This document shows, one piece after another, positions 4,685 through 6,217 of a DNA stretch of 6,217 bases. This DNA is from JACOND01 sp051011135. GTDB lineage: Bacteria > Bdellovibrionota > Bdellovibrionia > Bdellovibrionales > UBA1609. A program made the position numbers and the translations under genes. The notes under the pieces are model-generated. The model was given only the letters and a program-made list of their open reading frames with translations, searched no databases and had not been told where the DNA came from. Location: contig JBPCUO010000052.1 in assembly GCA_051011135.1 (NCBI GenBank), positions 1-6,217 on the forward strand, read 5' to 3'. Numbering within the stretch: position 1 is the first letter of the stretch; each line of letters opens with the position of its first letter.

Positions 4685-4719
4685 ATTTTTTAAAAAACCA
4701 ATACTTTTTTTTAAAAAAT
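4685..4719. repeat. AT-only 13-bp inverted repeat between two minus-strand genes
   Basis: ATTTTTTAAAAAA (4685-4697) and TTTTTTAAAAAAT (4707-4719) form a perfect inverted repeat around a 9-nt loop. Each arm is itself nearly palindromic. It lies just after the stop of the HEAT-repeat gene (4724) and before the ankyrin lipoprotein RBS. With no G-C pairs it is a poor terminator stem. Phased A- and T-tracts could bend DNA at an upstream promoter. Confidence 0.55.
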
Positions 4720-4723
4720 ATCT

Positions 4724-6217
4724 TCAATTTAGAAATTTAATAAATAGATCTATTTCTTTATTTTGACCTTTGAGGCTAAGAATTTTTTGATGAGCTTCTT
4801 CTGTTAAATTCTCCAGATTTTTAAGCATTTGAATTGCTAAATGACGCACTTCTCTATCTTCATCTTGAAGGAAGTTAATTAAATCTTCTTGAAAACTGGG
4901 ATGAAACCAAGTGAAAGAACTCATGTTTTTTAAAGCCCATTTTTTAGTCTCTTCATTAGATTCTTTATAAAGTTGCGCAATACGATAATAAATTCCCCTA
5001 TCTTTTGTTTTTGTTTGAGCAAGGAGATTAATAACCAAATAAAGCTTTTCTACGCCCTCATTCAATTCTAAAATTTCATAAAAGTAATCCAGGGTAAAGC
5101 CAGAAAGCTTAGGGGTGTTTTTAAAAGCAAAAAGACCCTCTTTAAACATGTTTTTATTCTTTGAATTTTTACGAATATAATAAACGATATTATTCATTGC
5201 TTCATCACTTGTGATTTCCATTTTACTAAAAGATTGCAAAATGAGAGAGGATAGTTTTTTATCACTAAGTTCTAAAATTTTAGAGATTCTTTGTTGTATA
5301 TCCTGGTAAGGCGTTTGAATAAAAAGCAATGCATCTAAAGCTTCATCGCGTATCCAAGGCTCTGGATAATTTAAAAACAAAGCCATTTGAGAATGAGAAT
5401 CGTAACTTACAAGAGGACTTTGCCCCAATAGCCTTAAAGTATAAAAAATAAGACCCTGATCTTTTTCTTCTAAAAATTTTAGAGCTTTTAAGGAAGTTCT
5501 TTTTGAGGGTTTGATATGAGCTAAGGTATTTAAAGCTTGATAGCAAAATTCAATTTTATCAGATTTATTATCGTAACAAAAATCTAAAATTTCTTTTTGC
5601 AAATGAGGAGCTTCATATTGCAATTGTTCCAAAATTAATAAACTCCATATGTTTTTAATATAGGATGTTGGCAGATCCTTTTCTGTTAAGTAAAATTTTC
5701 TTTTATCTAATTGGTTATCAGAAATTAATAAATTAACAGATATAAAAGATTCCATATCGGGTTCTTCAATCAAGCTTATAACGCTTTTTTTGAGTTTTGC
5801 TTTAAAGTCTAGATCATCAATCCATGAAAATCTTTTTAAAATATTTAAATAAATAATTTTCATATAAGGAAGGTAGTCTAAATGCTTGTAGTAAGATTGA
5901 AATTTTTCTGAGAAATTTTTATTATTTCTTAATTTTCTAAAGAGAGTTTTTCCCTCCCCTTCTACCATTTCTTTTTCATATTTTGCTAAAAAATGCTCTA
6001 TTGCAAAAAAAGCAAATCCAGAGTTGTCTTTGTTAAAAATATTTTCTAAAGATTTAGCTTTTTTTAGAAAAGGTTCTTGATCGTTAAATAACACGCACTT
6101 GTCTTGAAAAAGCATTTTATTATTTTTATCTTTTTTTAAAGAAGGTAGATAAGCTTGATAAACAGTTGTGTGACTTAAGCGAGCAAGCAACTCCTTATTT
6201 TTTTTTCGTTTATAGCC
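4724..6217 (-). CDS. HEAT-like alpha-helical repeat protein, 5' end outside window
   Basis: The reading frame stays open to the window edge: upstream of the TTG at 6188-6190 the codons read GYKRKKNKE with no stop. That TTG abuts a GGAG with no spacing and is probably internal. About 497 residues of the C-terminal part are visible. Residues below count from that TTG. The basic start (YKRKKNKELLARL) could be the cytoplasmic flank of a membrane segment encoded beyond the edge, but this cannot be seen. The rest is all-helical. The clearest HEAT units are about 268-294 (NYPEPWIRDEALDALLFI) and 434-460 (LQDEDREVRHLAIQMLKNL), with degenerate helical pairs between them (for example 180-225, 235-257, 385-425). 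No catalytic motif is evident, so a protein-binding scaffold role is likely. I cannot assign a pathway or gene name. The next gene on this strand starts 81 bp downstream. Confidence 0.85.
   Translation of the reverse strand, partial: GYKRKKNKELLARLSHTTVYQAYLPSLKKDKNNKMLFQDKCVLFNDQEPFLKKAKSLENIFNKDNSGFAFFAIEHFLAKYEKEMVEGEGKTLFRKLRNNKNFSEKFQSYYKHLDYLPYMKIIYLNILKRFSWIDDLDFKAKLKKSVISLIEEPDMESFISVNLLISDNQLDKRKFYLTEKDLPTSYIKNIWSLLILEQLQYEAPHLQKEILDFCYDNKSDKIEFCYQALNTLAHIKPSKRTSLKALKFLEEKDQGLIFYTLRLLGQSPLVSYDSHSQMALFLNYPEPWIRDEALDALLFIQTPYQDIQQRISKILELSDKKLSSLILQSFSKMEITSDEAMNNIVYYIRKNSKNKNMFKEGLFAFKNTPKLSGFTLDYFYEILELNEGVEKLYLVINLLAQTKTKDRGIYYRIAQLYKESNEETKKWALKNMSSFTWFHPSFQEDLINFLQDEDREVRHLAIQMLKNLENLTEEAHQKILSLKGQNKEIDLFIKFLN

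Noticed and set aside
5343..5546. 67-codon minus-strand frame
   Set aside because: It is an alternative frame inside the long HEAT-repeat gene, without RBS or recognisable domain.

Overview
The window is strongly AT-rich and has Gram-negative style export signals: lipoprotein lipoboxes, cleavable signal peptides and purine-rich Shine-Dalgarno sites. Ankyrin-repeat lipoproteins, a HEAT-repeat protein and tandem families of small secreted Cys-rich proteins fit a predatory or host-associated bacterium with a small AT-rich genome, such as the Bdellovibrionota (Halobacteriovorax/Silvanigrella-like). Other host-associated lineages fit too. No housekeeping gene is present to settle the lineage, so this is inference only.

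Positions 1-2824 (+ strand) hold four tandem paralogous genes for exported proteins of 274, 206, 186 and 162 aa. All four share six cysteines: a C-x8-C pair near the N-terminus, a third Cys 15-16 residues before a KY[NQE][IV] motif, a fourth Cys after a variable insert, and a C-terminal C-x13-C pair. The first two are predicted lipoproteins and the last two have ordinary signal peptides. I do not recognise the family. It looks like an undescribed, locally expanded family of disulfide-stabilised envelope or secreted proteins.

Positions 2814-3043 form a repeat-dense intergenic region. A cluster of three related AT-rich sites (one degenerate, two making a perfect 24-bp inverted repeat) has the 11-6-11 layout and right-arm sequence of XerCD dif sites. 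A tandem pair of ~47-49 bp repeats follows, and a related copy lies beyond the next gene at 4009-4046.

Positions 3044-4642 (- strand) hold two ankyrin-repeat genes: a soluble exported protein with a recent in-frame 99-bp repeat expansion, and a GTG-started lipoprotein followed by a perfect intrinsic terminator at 4072-4110. Positions 4724-6217 (- strand) hold the C-terminal ~497 residues of a HEAT-like alpha-helical repeat protein whose 5' end lies outside the window.

Taken together, nearly every product is exported or a protein-interaction scaffold. The region looks like accessory envelope/secretome DNA in which tandem duplication, internal repeat expansion and possibly Xer-type recombination have been active.
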